Assembly (NCBI RefSeq): GCF_001870465.1
Contig: NZ_MDGK01000015.1
Span: forward strand, 372,001 to 436,000
Direction of reading: 5' to 3'
Source of the DNA: Pseudomonas extremorientalis
GTDB lineage: Bacteria; Pseudomonadota; Gammaproteobacteria; Pseudomonadales; Pseudomonadaceae
DNA length: 64,000 bases
Shown here one piece after another: positions 37,351 to 46,115 of the stretch; within the stretch, counting starts at the first letter, position 1; the number at the start of each line of letters is the position of its first letter. A model generated the notes under the pieces. It had not been told where the DNA came from, ran no database searches, and saw nothing but the letters and a program-made list of their open reading frames with translations. The translations under genes were made by a program, and so were the position numbers.

Positions 37351-38459
37351 TTAGAGGTGTCGATCCAATAGGCACCCTGCAACGGCATCCCCAGGAATTG
37401 CTGGTTGATCTGTTCCATGGTCGCCTGCGGGTCCAGCTTGGCGAACAAGTGCGGATGCACCCACTTGGCCAGCGACTCAATCGCCAGCAGGTTGTACGGC
37501 GAGTTGTAGAAGTCATGCCACAGACCGTGGGCATTGCCTGCGCGGATGGCACGCAGGTTGGCGAACTCGGGGCGCGCCAATACGCGGTCAAAGGCTTCAC
37601 GCGCCTCGTCATGGCTCACGCCGGCACCCAGGATCAGCCCCGGCTTGTGGTTACCGGTGGCGACATAAATATCCGGGTCCGCTTTCAAGGCGTATTCCAC
37701 GCTGATATCCCCCAGTGCCCCCGGCACCACATCGGCGGCGATGTTGCGCCCGCCCACCAGCTTGATCACTTCCCCCATGCCACTCTTGCCCGTGGTGTGC
37801 CCCGGCGCTTGCCAGGCGCCGGCCAGCAGTTCGAGGAACACGCTCGGACGCGGGCCGGCCGGCAAGGTGGCGACCGCGTCGGTGATGACCTTGAGGTGCT
37901 GGTCATAGAAGTCCAGGAAGGCCTTGGCCTGGGCTTCGCGCCCCAGCGCCTGGCCCAGCGCGTTCATGCTGGTGTGGGTGCCTTGCACCGGGTTGATGCG
38001 AAAGTCGACGAACAGCACCGGGATGCCCGCCTTGGCCAGCACATCGGCGACCGGGCTGTGTTCGGTCGGGCCGTGGCCGGAAATGCTGAACACCGCCAGG
38101 TCGGGTTTGAGCGAGAGGATTTCCTCGGCGCTGACGCTTTGTTCCGACGCCTGGCCGATCAGCGGGATGTCTTTCACGCTGGGAAATTTCGCCACGTAGG
38201 CGTTATAGGTGTGCTGGTCCAGCAGCTTCAAATCGTTCTGCCAACCGACGATGCGCTGGAACGGCGCATCGCGGTCCAACAGGGCAAACGCCGAAATCAA
38301 GCGGCCTTCACCGAGGACCACGCGCTTGACGTTGTCCGCCACGTCGACCTTGCGCCCCAGCACATCGGTGACTTCATGGGCGGCAGCGGTTTCGGCATGG
38401 CCGAGGACCAGCGCGGCGAACAGCACGCACAGCTTGAGTACATTACGGGGTTTCAACAT
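37347..38459 (-). CDS. Iron-siderophore ABC transporter substrate-binding protein
   Basis: 370 residues from MLKPRNVLKLCVLF with a cleaved signal peptide (ETAAA-HEVTDVLGRK). Peripla_BP_2 (TroA-like) fold; the DVLGRKVDVADNVKRVV opening is typical of FecB/BtuF-type proteins. GGAGTTCCTGCC precedes the start; the 67 codons of open frame further upstream look non-native. The lack of a lipobox suggests a free periplasmic protein. The substrate is probably a ferric siderophore because of the co-encoded TonB receptor. Confidence 0.9.
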   Translation of the reverse strand: MLKPRNVLKLCVLFAALVLGHAETAAAHEVTDVLGRKVDVADNVKRVVLGEGRLISAFALLDRDAPFQRIVGWQNDLKLLDQHTYNAYVAKFPSVKDIPLIGQASEQSVSAEEILSLKPDLAVFSISGHGPTEHSPVADVLAKAGIPVLFVDFRINPVQGTHTSMNALGQALGREAQAKAFLDFYDQHLKVITDAVATLPAGPRPSVFLELLAGAWQAPGHTTGKSGMGEVIKLVGGRNIAADVVPGALGDISVEYALKADPDIYVATGNHKPGLILGAGVSHDEAREAFDRVLARPEFANLRAIRAGNAHGLWHDFYNSPYNLLAIESLAKWVHPHLFAKLDPQATMEQINQQFLGMPLQGAYWIDTSK

Positions 38460-38487
38460 GGCAGGAACTCCAGGTGAAGGCGGCGCA

Positions 38488-38586
38488 TCAGGCATTGCTA
38501 CAGCGCCGCAAGGGGTTGTGAGGCAAGGCGGCCAGGCAGGTGTCGACTTCGCAGGCGTTGAGCAGTGCCGGGATCTCGACCAGCAC
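38488..38586 (-). CDS. Short Cys-containing ORF between TonB receptor and binding protein
   Basis: GTG start 3 bases after the receptor stop; 32 codons reading MLVEIPALLNACEVDTCLAA and then LPHNPLRRCSNA. Three Cys residues. About 26 of 32 codons end in G or C, as in real genes of this genome, and the frame differs from the binding-protein frame. It may be a small translated peptide or the remnant of a decayed gene. No ribosome site is visible other than coupling to the receptor stop. Confidence 0.35.
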   Translation of the reverse strand: MLVEIPALLNACEVDTCLAALPHNPLRRCSNA

Positions 38587-38589
38587 GGT

Positions 38590-40983
38590 TCAGAACTCAT
38601 AGTCGACGCTGGCAGTGAGGGTGCGCCCGGCGCCCGGAATGCCGTAGCGCTGGAAGCCATCGAGGGACGCGCCGACCTGGCTGTAATAGAACGTGTTGAA
38701 CACGTTGTTGAGGTTGAGGTTGACCGTGGTGTCCTTGTTCACCTTGTATTGCGCGGCCAGGTTGCTCAGCCAGTAGCCGGGGGCTTTTTCGTGGTCGCGG
38801 GTGTAGATCGCGTAGACCCCGGACGGGCCGTTGGCGTAGCTGCTGTTGTTGTTCAACCCGCCGACGTATTTGTTGTCGGTGTAGCGGCGCCGGCCCACGT
38901 ATTGCTCGCCGTAGCTGAGGCTCAGGGCGTCGGTGACGGCGTAGGTGGTCCACAGGTTGGCGGTCAGGTCCGGGACGTTCTTGGCTTCGGCGCCTTTGTT
39001 GATGCCTTTGGTCTGGGTGCTCTTGAGGGCCGAGAAACCGCTGTAGGCGGTCCAGCGCGGGGTGATATTGCCTTGCAAGCCCAACTCGATGCCGTCGACG
39101 CGCTTGGCGGGCAGGGCGCGTACCGGGGCGGATTCGCCGTCCTGGTATTCCCAGGCGTTGTCCAGTTCGGTGCGGAAGATCGCCGCCGTAACGTTGAGCA
39201 TGTCATGGGCGATGTCCCACTTGGTGCCCAGTTCATAGGTCTTGGATTTGGCCGGGCTGTAACGACGGGTGCTGGCCGCGCCGTAGATCTGGTTGTTGGT
39301 GGACGCGCCCAGCGCCGAGGGCTGCGCCGCCTCGCTGTAGGACACATAGATGCTGCCGTTGGGCAACGGCTTGAACACGGCGCCAACCCGACCGCTGACG
39401 GCACCGTCGGTACTGCTGATCGTCGCCTGGCCGCGCTGGCGGGTTTCGGCGCGCCAGTTGTCGTAGCGCAACGAGCCGAGTACTTGCCACTGCTCGTTGA
39501 GGGTGAGGGTGTCGCCCAGGTAGAGACCGGCGTTGTCGATCACCGAGCGCGGGTCGCCTTCGCCTTTGGTCACGTAGGTGCTGGCGAAGCTGTGGCTGGG
39601 GTCGTGCATATCAAACAGCATGTTGCCTGCCGGCACTTCGGCGTTGCGTTTCAGGCCGCCGTAGGTCTCGTGATAGAACTCCAGGCCGCTGACCACCGCG
39701 TGCTGCAGGCTGCCGGTGGTGAGGTTGAAATTGAAGTCGGTCTGGTTGTCCAGGATGGTGTAGCGCTTGGACAAACCAAAGTCGCTGCCGCGCAGGATGC
39801 CGTAGGCGGTGTTGCTGTTGTTTACGTAGTCGGTGTAGGCATTCACCGTGCTGCCCGGCACTTGGCTGATCGGGCCTACGCCGGTGTAGCCCAAAGTCGC
39901 ACAGCGGGTGCCGGTGCAGGTCTTCTGGCCGCTGGCGTTGGCGGCGAAGAAGCGCGCCGGCGAGAGCACGGCGAAGTTGTCGCTGCGTTCCCAGCGCGTC
40001 TGGTTGCGCAGGTTGGCGTCGTTCCAGGCGAAGTCATGCTCAAAGCGCGCCGTGAGCGAGGTGGTTTTGTTCTCTTGGGTGTAGAGGTGGGAGTCGCCGT
40101 ACCAGTTGAAGCGTTTCACGCCCGGCATGCGGTCGCCGTTGGTGCCGCGCTGGATCGGCACACCGCCGTCCGGGGTGTTGGTGTCTTTCTGGTAGAAGGT
40201 GTCGATGAACAACCGCGTGTCGGTGCCCAGGCCGAAGCCGAACGAGGTGGCAATGCCCCAGCGGTCGTAGTCCACATCGTCGCGTTCGGCCACCTGGTTG
40301 TAGTGCTTCATCAGGTTGATGCGCACGGCGGTGGTGTCGTTCAGCTGTTTATTCAGGTCGGCAGTGAGGCGGCGGTAGCTGTCGGTGCCGATCCCGGCCG
40401 AGACTTTGTTGGCATCGCCCAGATGCGCTTCCTTGCTGACCAGGTTGACGCTGCCGCCCACGGCCGAGACCCCGGACTCGATGGAACCGGTGCCCTTGAA
40501 CACTTCGGCCTGCTGCAAGTTGAAGGTGTCGGTGCGCGTGGACATGCCGGCATCGCGCACACCGTCGACGGTCAGGCTCTGCTCGGAAGAAAAACCGCGG
40601 ATCGAAAACAGATCGCCCCAGCCCAGGTTGCCCTCGCCGGACATAAAGGTAATGCCCGGGACATTGCGCAACACTTCCTGCAAGGTCTGCGCGTTCTGCT
40701 CCTTGAGCACCTGTTGCGGCACGATGGTCACGCTTTGCGGTGTGTCCAGCAGCGGTTGGCTGATTTTGGCCGAGGTGACGCGGTCCACCTTGAAGGTGGA
40801 AGTGGCTTCGCCGTCGATCTTGATTTCCGGCAGGCTCAACACCGAATCGCTGGACGTGGCGGTTGGGGCGCCAGCCAGGGCCACCGGTGCGACGCTGCCG
40901 GCAGCCAGCAAACCGAACATCGGTGCCAGGGTGGTGTGCCGCGTGTGGCGGTGAGGCGTGGGCAATGATAGGGGCAATGACAT
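38590..40983 (-). CDS. TonB-dependent siderophore receptor
   Basis: Outer-membrane beta-barrel that imports a ferric siderophore with TonB energy. 797 residues from MSLPLSLPTPHRH, with a signal peptide ending near VALAGA. The plug domain (about residues 75-190) contains DTPQSVTIVPQQVL and VFKGTGSIESGVSAVGGSVNLVSK. The protein ends with a C-terminal Phe (VDYEF), the barrel assembly signal. There is no N-terminal STN signalling domain, so no ECF sigma pathway is expected. Catecholate (Fiu-like) type is suggested by likeness only. It heads the iron operon behind a Fur-like box and is divergent from a two-component system. Confidence 0.93.
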   Translation of the reverse strand: MSLPLSLPTPHRHTRHTTLAPMFGLLAAGSVAPVALAGAPTATSSDSVLSLPEIKIDGEATSTFKVDRVTSAKISQPLLDTPQSVTIVPQQVLKEQNAQTLQEVLRNVPGITFMSGEGNLGWGDLFSIRGFSSEQSLTVDGVRDAGMSTRTDTFNLQQAEVFKGTGSIESGVSAVGGSVNLVSKEAHLGDANKVSAGIGTDSYRRLTADLNKQLNDTTAVRINLMKHYNQVAERDDVDYDRWGIATSFGFGLGTDTRLFIDTFYQKDTNTPDGGVPIQRGTNGDRMPGVKRFNWYGDSHLYTQENKTTSLTARFEHDFAWNDANLRNQTRWERSDNFAVLSPARFFAANASGQKTCTGTRCATLGYTGVGPISQVPGSTVNAYTDYVNNSNTAYGILRGSDFGLSKRYTILDNQTDFNFNLTTGSLQHAVVSGLEFYHETYGGLKRNAEVPAGNMLFDMHDPSHSFASTYVTKGEGDPRSVIDNAGLYLGDTLTLNEQWQVLGSLRYDNWRAETRQRGQATISSTDGAVSGRVGAVFKPLPNGSIYVSYSEAAQPSALGASTNNQIYGAASTRRYSPAKSKTYELGTKWDIAHDMLNVTAAIFRTELDNAWEYQDGESAPVRALPAKRVDGIELGLQGNITPRWTAYSGFSALKSTQTKGINKGAEAKNVPDLTANLWTTYAVTDALSLSYGEQYVGRRRYTDNKYVGGLNNNSSYANGPSGVYAIYTRDHEKAPGYWLSNLAAQYKVNKDTTVNLNLNNVFNTFYYSQVGASLDGFQRYGIPGAGRTLTASVDYEF

Positions 40984-41000
40984 GGTAGCGTCCGAGTCTA

Positions 41001-41020
41001 AATTACAATTACTCTCATTT
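41001..41020 (-). promoter_or_regulatory. Fur-box-like operator before the TonB receptor
   Basis: - strand AAATGAGAGTAATTGTAATT, matching the Pseudomonas Fur pattern of AATGAGA/AAT repeats at most positions, 18 bases before the receptor start. Fur-iron would cover the start region and repress when iron is plentiful. Confidence 0.55.
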
Positions 41021-41180
41021 AGGTTCGGTAGTCTAAAGAGCGATTCCTCCTGCCATACCCCAGGTTTGTATCGCTGATGCGTGATTAGGGTTTCCCACAA
41101 CATTCCATTACATTTGCCTGCGCTGCCGGCTGAACTTTCGGCTATTTGCTGCGTTTCATCGTTTTTCGGATTGACTGCCC

Positions 41181-41891
41181 ATGGCCAAGCAAGACCACCT
41201 GCTGATCGTTGACGACGACCCGCAAATCCGCCAACTGCTCTGCGACTACCTGAGCGACGCCGGCTTCCAGGTGTCCACCGCCGCCGACGGCAAGGAAATG
41301 CGCCGCCGCCTGGCGCTGAATGTGATCGACCTGATCGTGCTCGACCTGATGCTGCCCGGCGAAGACGGCCTGAGCCTTTGCCGCGAACTGCGGGTGAACT
41401 CCAACACGCCGGTGGTGATGCTCACCGCCAAGGGCTCGTTGATCGATCGTATCGTCGGCCTGGAAATCGGCGCCGACGATTACTTGCCCAAACCCTTCGA
41501 CCCACGTGAGTTGCTGGTGCGGATAAAAGTGGTGCTGCGCCGGGTACAGAGCTTTCCTGACCGCGCCCGCCTGGATGAAGCGCCGAGCATTCGTTTCGCC
41601 GGCTGGCAACTCGACACGCGGGCGCGGCAATTACTGTCGCCGCAGGGCGTGGTGGTCAGCCTGGGCAACTCGGATTACCGCGTGTTGCGCCTGCTGTTGC
41701 AGCACCCCAACCGCCCGTTGAACCGCGACTTTCTGCTCAACCATGTGTTCGACAAGGACAGCACGCCGTTCGACCGCTCCATCGATGTGTGCGTCAGCCG
41801 CCTGCGCTCGCAATTGCCGGCAGGGTTGATCAAGACCGTGCGCAACGAGGGCTACATGCTCACCGCCGATGACGTGGTGTTGGAGTCGTGA
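41181..41891 (+). CDS. Two-component response regulator, OmpR family
   Basis: 236 residues. Receiver domain with acidic pocket DDD (residues 11-13), phospho-acceptor Asp55 in LIVLDLMLPGEDG, the conserved MLTAKGS Thr and KPFDPREL Lys. C-terminal winged helix (NSDYRVLRLLLQHPNRPLNR; VCVSRLRSQL). Cotranscribed with its sensor kinase (GTGA overlap). Divergent from the TonB receptor, so it may control it, like PfeR/PfeS with PfeA in P. aeruginosa; that link is inference. Confidence 0.93.
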   Translation: MAKQDHLLIVDDDPQIRQLLCDYLSDAGFQVSTAADGKEMRRRLALNVIDLIVLDLMLPGEDGLSLCRELRVNSNTPVVMLTAKGSLIDRIVGLEIGADDYLPKPFDPRELLVRIKVVLRRVQSFPDRARLDEAPSIRFAGWQLDTRARQLLSPQGVVVSLGNSDYRVLRLLLQHPNRPLNRDFLLNHVFDKDSTPFDRSIDVCVSRLRSQLPAGLIKTVRNEGYMLTADDVVLES

Positions 41892-43273
41892 GACTGCTGC
41901 CGCGTTCGCTGTTCGGCCGGCTGGTGCTGATCCTCGTCAGCGGCATGCTCGCCGCGCAGGCCCTGACCAGCAGCATCTGGTACGACCGACGCCATGGGCA
42001 GGTGCTGGAAATCCCGGCGCGGTTGATCGCCACGCGCCTGGCGGACGTGGTGCGCCTGGTGCACAGCGATCCGCAGCAAGCGGATGTGCTGATCAAGCTG
42101 CTCGACACGCCAAACTTCCGCCTGAGCCTCAGCGATCAAGCCAGCAACACCCCGAGCACCCTGCATGACAGTGACCGGCCCACCGAGCGATTGATCAAGA
42201 AGGTGCTGTCGGAAAAAACCGGTTACGCCCAGACCCTGATCCTGTTGCGCCTGTCGCTGGTCGATGGCGACGGGCAGACCGCCGGCCTGTCGACCTTGCT
42301 CGGTTCCCAACCGGTGGTGGGACAATTTTTGATCGACCTGCGCCTGCCCGACGGGCGCTGGTTGCAGGTGGATGCCAGTGAAGAGCAGGGCTGGACCAGT
42401 ACCTCGCCGCTGGACCTGCTGTTCGATTACGTGATGCGCATCTACCTGTTGCGGGTGCTGGTGTTGGTGGTGATCGCGCTGGTCGCGGTACGCCTGGCGA
42501 TTCGCCCGCTCAACACCCTGGCCAAGGCCGCCGAGGCATTGGGCCGGGATATCCAGCGCCCGCCGCTGTCGGTGGACGGTCCCACTGAGGTCCGCCGCGC
42601 CGCCCAGGCATTTAATGCGATGCAACAGCGGCTGATCGCCAACATCGCCGAACGCACGCGTTTCCTTGCGGCGATTTCCCACGATTTGCGTTCACCGATC
42701 ACACGACTGCGCCTGCGCACCGAGATGCTTGAGGACAATCGCACCAAGGAGCGTTTTCGCAGCGATCTGGAAGAAATGGAGCACATGGTGTCCAGCACGC
42801 TGGATTTTGTCAGCAGCGGCGAAATCAACGAGACGCGGCAGAACATCGATATCAACGCCTTGCTGCAAAGCCTGCAGGCGGACTTGCAAGACGTTGGCGA
42901 GCAGGTGGTGATCGAAGGCCGGGCGAAGCAGCCATTGCCGGGGTATGCCCGCAGCCTTAAACGTTGCGTGCAGAATCTGCTGGAGAACGCTGTGCGTTAT
43001 GGCCGTGATGTGGTGGTGCGGGTCGAGGACCAGGCGGACAGCTTGAAGATCGTCATCAGTGACCGTGGCCCCGGGATTCCCCAGGAACAGTTGGAGCGGG
43101 TAATGGAGCCGTTCTATCGCGTGGAAGGTTCACGCAATGCCGAGACCGGCGGGTATGGCCTGGGATTGAGCATTGCCCACAGCATCGCCAAGGCGCATGG
43201 CGGGCGTTTGGCGTTGCGCAACCGGGACGGCGGAGGGCTTGAGGTGGAACTGGTGTTTCAACGCAAATCCTGA
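41888..43273 (+). CDS. Sensor histidine kinase, EnvZ-like
   Basis: 461 residues, GTG start overlapping the regulator stop. Two membrane spans (about 10-25 and 183-205) bracket a periplasmic sensor region of about 155 residues. Then follow HAMP (RLAIRPLNTLAKAAEALG), the H-box with His265 in AAISHDLRSPITRLRL, N-box (NLLENAVRYG), and G-boxes DRGPGIP and GYGLGLSIAHSIAKAHGG. The periplasmic domain has no family I recognise. A REPIN lies just downstream. Confidence 0.93.
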   Translation: MRLLPRSLFGRLVLILVSGMLAAQALTSSIWYDRRHGQVLEIPARLIATRLADVVRLVHSDPQQADVLIKLLDTPNFRLSLSDQASNTPSTLHDSDRPTERLIKKVLSEKTGYAQTLILLRLSLVDGDGQTAGLSTLLGSQPVVGQFLIDLRLPDGRWLQVDASEEQGWTSTSPLDLLFDYVMRIYLLRVLVLVVIALVAVRLAIRPLNTLAKAAEALGRDIQRPPLSVDGPTEVRRAAQAFNAMQQRLIANIAERTRFLAAISHDLRSPITRLRLRTEMLEDNRTKERFRSDLEEMEHMVSSTLDFVSSGEINETRQNIDINALLQSLQADLQDVGEQVVIEGRAKQPLPGYARSLKRCVQNLLENAVRYGRDVVVRVEDQADSLKIVISDRGPGIPQEQLERVMEPFYRVEGSRNAETGGYGLGLSIAHSIAKAHGGRLALRNRDGGGLEVELVFQRKS

Positions 43274-43289
43274 ATGTGGAACGCAACTG

Positions 43290-43382
43290 AATGTGGGAGG
43301 GGGCTTGCCCCCGATTGCTGGCTGTCAGGCACTGAATAGGAGACTGGTATACCGCTATCGGGGGCAAGCCCCCTCCCACATT
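43290..43382. repeat. REPIN between sensor kinase and SEC-C gene
   Basis: AATGTGGGAGGGGGCTTGCC...CGATTGCTGG and the inverted arm CCGCTATCG...GGCAAGCCCCC...CACATTT enclose about 45 bases. It is in the convergent gap between the histidine kinase (+) and the SEC-C gene (-), so it can serve as a shared 3'-end structure. Confidence 0.9.
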
Positions 43383-43400
43383 TAAATCTTCAGCGTGGCT

Positions 43401-43601
43401 TTACGCCCCGTGGCACTTCTTGAATTTCTTCTCGCTGCCGCACGGGCAAGGATCGTTGCGGCCCACGTCCTTCAGGGCATTGCGCACCGGCTCCTGGTGA
43501 GCGTGGCCGCAGTTCGGGCCGTGGACATGGCCGTGGTCGTGATCATGGTGATCGTGATCATGGTTGCAGTCAGGACCATGGACATGGGGTTGCTGAGTCA
43601 T
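43401..43601 (-). CDS. Histidine-rich small SEC-C motif protein
   Basis: 66 residues. Residues 6-36 are extremely His/Asp-rich ([19 protein letters not shown], then [10 protein letters not shown]) with two Cys. The C-terminal 20 residues are a SEC-C zinc motif ([18 protein letters not shown]) as in SecA and YchJ. The combination suggests a metal-buffering or chaperone-linked protein; function unknown. Its ATG overlaps the stop of the WHy lipoprotein (ATGA). It is last of a four-gene - strand operon. Confidence 0.85.
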   Translation of the reverse strand: MTQQPHVHGPDCNHDHDHHDHDHGHVHGPNCGHAHQEPVRNALKDVGRNDPCPCGSEKKFKKCHGA

Positions 43602-44080
43602 CGATGTCGCTCCGGAATAAAATCGCCGGGGATTATCTCGCCATTGTGATTCACCTGCACGTCATAACCGATGAATAATCCGGTTTTCAGCTCGCCTTCG
43701 AGGCGATAGGGCACGGGGCGGTCGGGTTTTTTCAGCATCTGCACCACATCGCGGATCTGCGGCCAGAGGTTGGTGCGCACCGACACCTTGAAAAAGGCAT
43801 GGCCGCGCGGCGGCACGGTAAGCCATTCGTTGGACTCGCCTTCGGCCAGCACAAAGTCATCCAGCGTCACTTTGTAGATCAGGCCGCGCACGGTCAGGTC
43901 GGCGTCGTCGCGATTGTCCACGCGAAAGTACAGCTTGAATTTCTGCTCCAGCAGCTTGGCTCGCACCACTTCGACCTTCACCAGGGAGATGTGGGGCGGC
44001 GGCGCGTCGTCCTCGAACCACGACGCGCAGCCGGTCAGGCCAAGGGTTAACGCCAGCATCAAGCTGTAGATTCGGAGCAT
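43598..44080 (-). CDS. LEA type 2 (WHy domain) lipoprotein
   Basis: 160 residues from [20 protein letters not shown]; lipobox Cys18. The rest is a single WHy/LEA14-type beta-sandwich ([20 protein letters not shown], then [17 protein letters not shown]), a fold linked to desiccation and water stress. Placed between ychJ and the SEC-C gene. The upstream longer frame is not used. Function in Pseudomonas is not established. Confidence 0.85.
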   Translation of the reverse strand: MLRIYSLMLALTLGLTGCASWFEDDAPPPHISLVKVEVVRAKLLEQKFKLYFRVDNRDDADLTVRGLIYKVTLDDFVLAEGESNEWLTVPPRGHAFFKVSVRTNLWPQIRDVVQMLKKPDRPVPYRLEGELKTGLFIGYDVQVNHNGEIIPGDFIPERHR

Positions 44081-44099
44081 GGCGTGAGTCCTGTGATGG

Positions 44100-44570
44100 C
44101 TAGAGATAGCTGGAACAACACTTCTTGAATTTTTGCCCGCTGCCGCACAGGCAGGCATCGTTACGTCCGGTCTTCACTTCCACGGTCGGGTCGATGAAGT
44201 ACCAGCGCCCGTCATTCTGTACGAAAGAAGACTGCTCGCGGTGACTATGTTCGCCGGTGCTGTCATGCCAGCGCGCGGTGAAGGTCACGAACGCGTGTTC
44301 CGGCTGGCCGCCGAATACCTCGGAGCTTTCCACTTCAAGGCCGAGCCAGGTGCTCTGGGCGCTCCACGCGGCGATGGCGGCACGGTCCAGGCCGGGCTGT
44401 TGCGCGGGCAGCGTGGTGGCAACCAGATAGTCCACCAGGCCCAGTACGTAGGCGCTGTAGCGCGAGCGCATCAACGCGGTCGCGCAGGGCGCGGGGTGCC
44501 CGGCGTGATAATGGCCGCAGCAGGCATCCAGCAGGTTGCCACTGCCGCAGGGGCAAATGGATGTACTCAT
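44100..44570 (-). CDS. ychJ: YchJ-family protein (two SEC-C motifs around an NTF2-like domain)
   Basis: 156 residues from [19 protein letters not shown]. The SEC-C motif at each end (CPCGSG...CC and [14 protein letters not shown]) flanks an NTF2-like middle domain ([19 protein letters not shown]...; [13 protein letters not shown]). E. coli YchJ has the same layout; its function is unknown. The final SEC-C motif closely matches that of the small His-rich protein two genes downstream. Confidence 0.88.
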   Translation of the reverse strand: MSTSICPCGSGNLLDACCGHYHAGHPAPCATALMRSRYSAYVLGLVDYLVATTLPAQQPGLDRAAIAAWSAQSTWLGLEVESSEVFGGQPEHAFVTFTARWHDSTGEHSHREQSSFVQNDGRWYFIDPTVEVKTGRNDACLCGSGQKFKKCCSSYL

Positions 44571-44574
44571 CGGG

Positions 44575-45072
44575 TTACCACCAATACTTTCCGAAGTTTT
44601 CCGGGTTGGCCCAGAAGCGGGCGTTGAGCCAGTCCGGTACCTGTTTATAGTCAAGCAGATCATAGGTAAACAGCGTCAGAACCTGTTCGTCACGCTGGAA
44701 ACGCTCGCCGGCCTGCAGGGCCAGGGAGAAGAAGTCGGTGTCCTTCCAGTCGCAGGCCCCCAGGTCAACCAGCACCGCAATGCGGCTGGCGTTGAGGTTG
44801 CGGATACCGCCCAGCAGGGTCAGGCCTTGCGGTTTTGACAGGTGCTCCAGGCAATCCACCACCAGCGCCAGGTCAAAACGCTGCGCGGCCAGCTCCGCCG
44901 GCAGTGGGCCGGGTGGGGCAACAGCAACCTGGGTGCCGGGGTGTGCTGCTTGAAAAGCCTCCAGCGCCGGGAACTGGCTGGCGCCCAACAGCAACAGGCG
45001 TTTGGGCTGGTGCAGGTCGAGCAAGGCGGCCAGGGCCTGCTGGGGTGTACGGTCAGAAATACCGGCGGTCAT
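44575..45072 (-). CDS. DUF6231-type protein, degenerate methyltransferase-like fold
   Basis: 165 residues. A Rossmann-like pattern ([33 protein letters not shown]) resembles class I SAM-dependent methyltransferases, but the glycine-rich SAM loop is reduced to LLGAS. The C-terminus [10 protein letters not shown] is distinctive of Pseudomonas homologues. First gene of the operon with ychJ (4-base gap), WHy lipoprotein and SEC-C gene. No activity can be assigned. Confidence 0.75.
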   Translation of the reverse strand: MTAGISDRTPQQALAALLDLHQPKRLLLLGASQFPALEAFQAAHPGTQVAVAPPGPLPAELAAQRFDLALVVDCLEHLSKPQGLTLLGGIRNLNASRIAVLVDLGACDWKDTDFFSLALQAGERFQRDEQVLTLFTYDLLDYKQVPDWLNARFWANPENFGKYWW

Positions 45073-45262
45073 CAGAGATCCTCACATCAGGACCGTAGAG
45101 ACTAGCGCGGCTGAGCGTGCGGGCCTAGAGCGGGCGGTGGCTAAAAGTCCTACGAGGGCGACGATCCTCAATGAATACGGGGGCGCGGCGTAGTGGCGCA
45201 GATGAAAAGAGCCGTCTTTACTCCACTCATCGGCCCCCGCCGATCCCCTCAGGAGAAATCAG

Positions 45263-45958
45263 ATGAGCATCATGCGGACAGCTCTACCCTTGGTTCTGCT
45301 AACCGGAGTATTGACAGGTTGCGCAGGTTTGCAAAAAACCGACTGGCCCACCTGCGCCGCCGTTGGCGGTGTGACCGGTGCGGCGATCGGTGCCACTGAA
45401 AGCTCGGCCTATGCAGGCTATGGCGCGTTGTTGATCGGCGGTATGGCCGGCGCTTATTGCTGGGTGCATGGCGACGGTGACGAAGATGGCGATGGCGTGC
45501 CGGACAGCCGCGACAAGTGCCCGGGCACGCCAAAAGGTGTGCAGGTGGATGCCAATGGTTGCCCGCCCGCACCGCCACCGGCCGTGGTTGAGGAAGTGGT
45601 CGTGGTCAAGGAGGAAACCATCGTGATCCGTGACGTGCACTTCCAGTTCGACTCGGCGAAGTTGACGGCGGCGGATACCGCCAAGCTCGACACCGTCGCC
45701 ACCCGCCTGAAACAGGAAGCCCCAGGCGCCCAGTTGCGGGTCAGTGGCCACACCGACAGCGTCGGCAAAGAGGCCTACAATCAGAAACTCTCGGAAAAAC
45801 GCGCGCATTCGGTGGTCGAGTACCTGATCAAGTCCGGCGTGCCGCGCAGCAGTTTTGTATCGGTGACCGGTGCAGGCGAGAGCCATCCGGTAGCCGACAA
45901 CAAAACCGCTGAAGGCCGTGCCTTGAACCGTCGTACGGAAATCCAGATCAACCGCTGA
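45263..45958 (+). CDS. OmpA-family lipoprotein with calcium-type TSP3 repeat
   Basis: 231 residues. Lipobox TGVLTGCAG. A glycine-zipper-like hydrophobic stretch (AAVGGVTGAAIGATESS; YGALLIGGMAGAY) is followed by a thrombospondin type-3 repeat (DGDEDGDGVPDSRDKCPGTP). The C-terminal OmpA peptidoglycan-binding domain follows (DVHFQFDSAKL; SGHTDSVGKEAYNQKLSEKRA; NRRTEIQI). It anchors the outer membrane to peptidoglycan. CTCAGGAGAAATCAG ribosome site. Terminator follows. Confidence 0.92.
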   Translation: MSIMRTALPLVLLTGVLTGCAGLQKTDWPTCAAVGGVTGAAIGATESSAYAGYGALLIGGMAGAYCWVHGDGDEDGDGVPDSRDKCPGTPKGVQVDANGCPPAPPPAVVEEVVVVKEETIVIRDVHFQFDSAKLTAADTAKLDTVATRLKQEAPGAQLRVSGHTDSVGKEAYNQKLSEKRAHSVVEYLIKSGVPRSSFVSVTGAGESHPVADNKTAEGRALNRRTEIQINR

Positions 45959-45965
45959 CGGCCCT

Positions 45966-45995
45966 TGCCCCTGTGGGATACACAGGGGCATTGCT
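45966..45995 (+). terminator. Terminator after OmpA-family lipoprotein
   Basis: TGCCCCTGTG-GGATA-CACAGGGGCA, a perfect 10-bp stem with a 5-base loop, 7 bases after the stop codon; the following TTGCTG is only partly T-rich. Confidence 0.6.
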
Positions 45996-46115
45996 GCCAA
46001 TCCTCCCCCTTTATTAACTTTTTTGATCCTTCACTGGCAAAGCGCCTGCGGAAGTCGTTACTGTGCGTCCAAAGAAAAACTAGAAATATTTTTTGAAAAA
46101 ATTCAGGGGAGCTCC

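Noticed and set aside
38460..38660. N-terminal extension of the iron binding protein
   Set aside because: The signal peptide and ribosome site fit the ATG at 38459; upstream residues are Ser/Pro-rich and cover the receptor end.
38209..40968. 919-codon + strand frame opposite the TonB receptor
   Set aside because: Gly/Val/Ala-rich antisense artefact; the receptor on the - strand has full domain support.
43598..45072. SecA-linked toxin-antitoxin or secretion island around SEC-C genes
   Set aside because: SEC-C is a common zinc motif; no toxin, SecA or secretion gene accompanies it.
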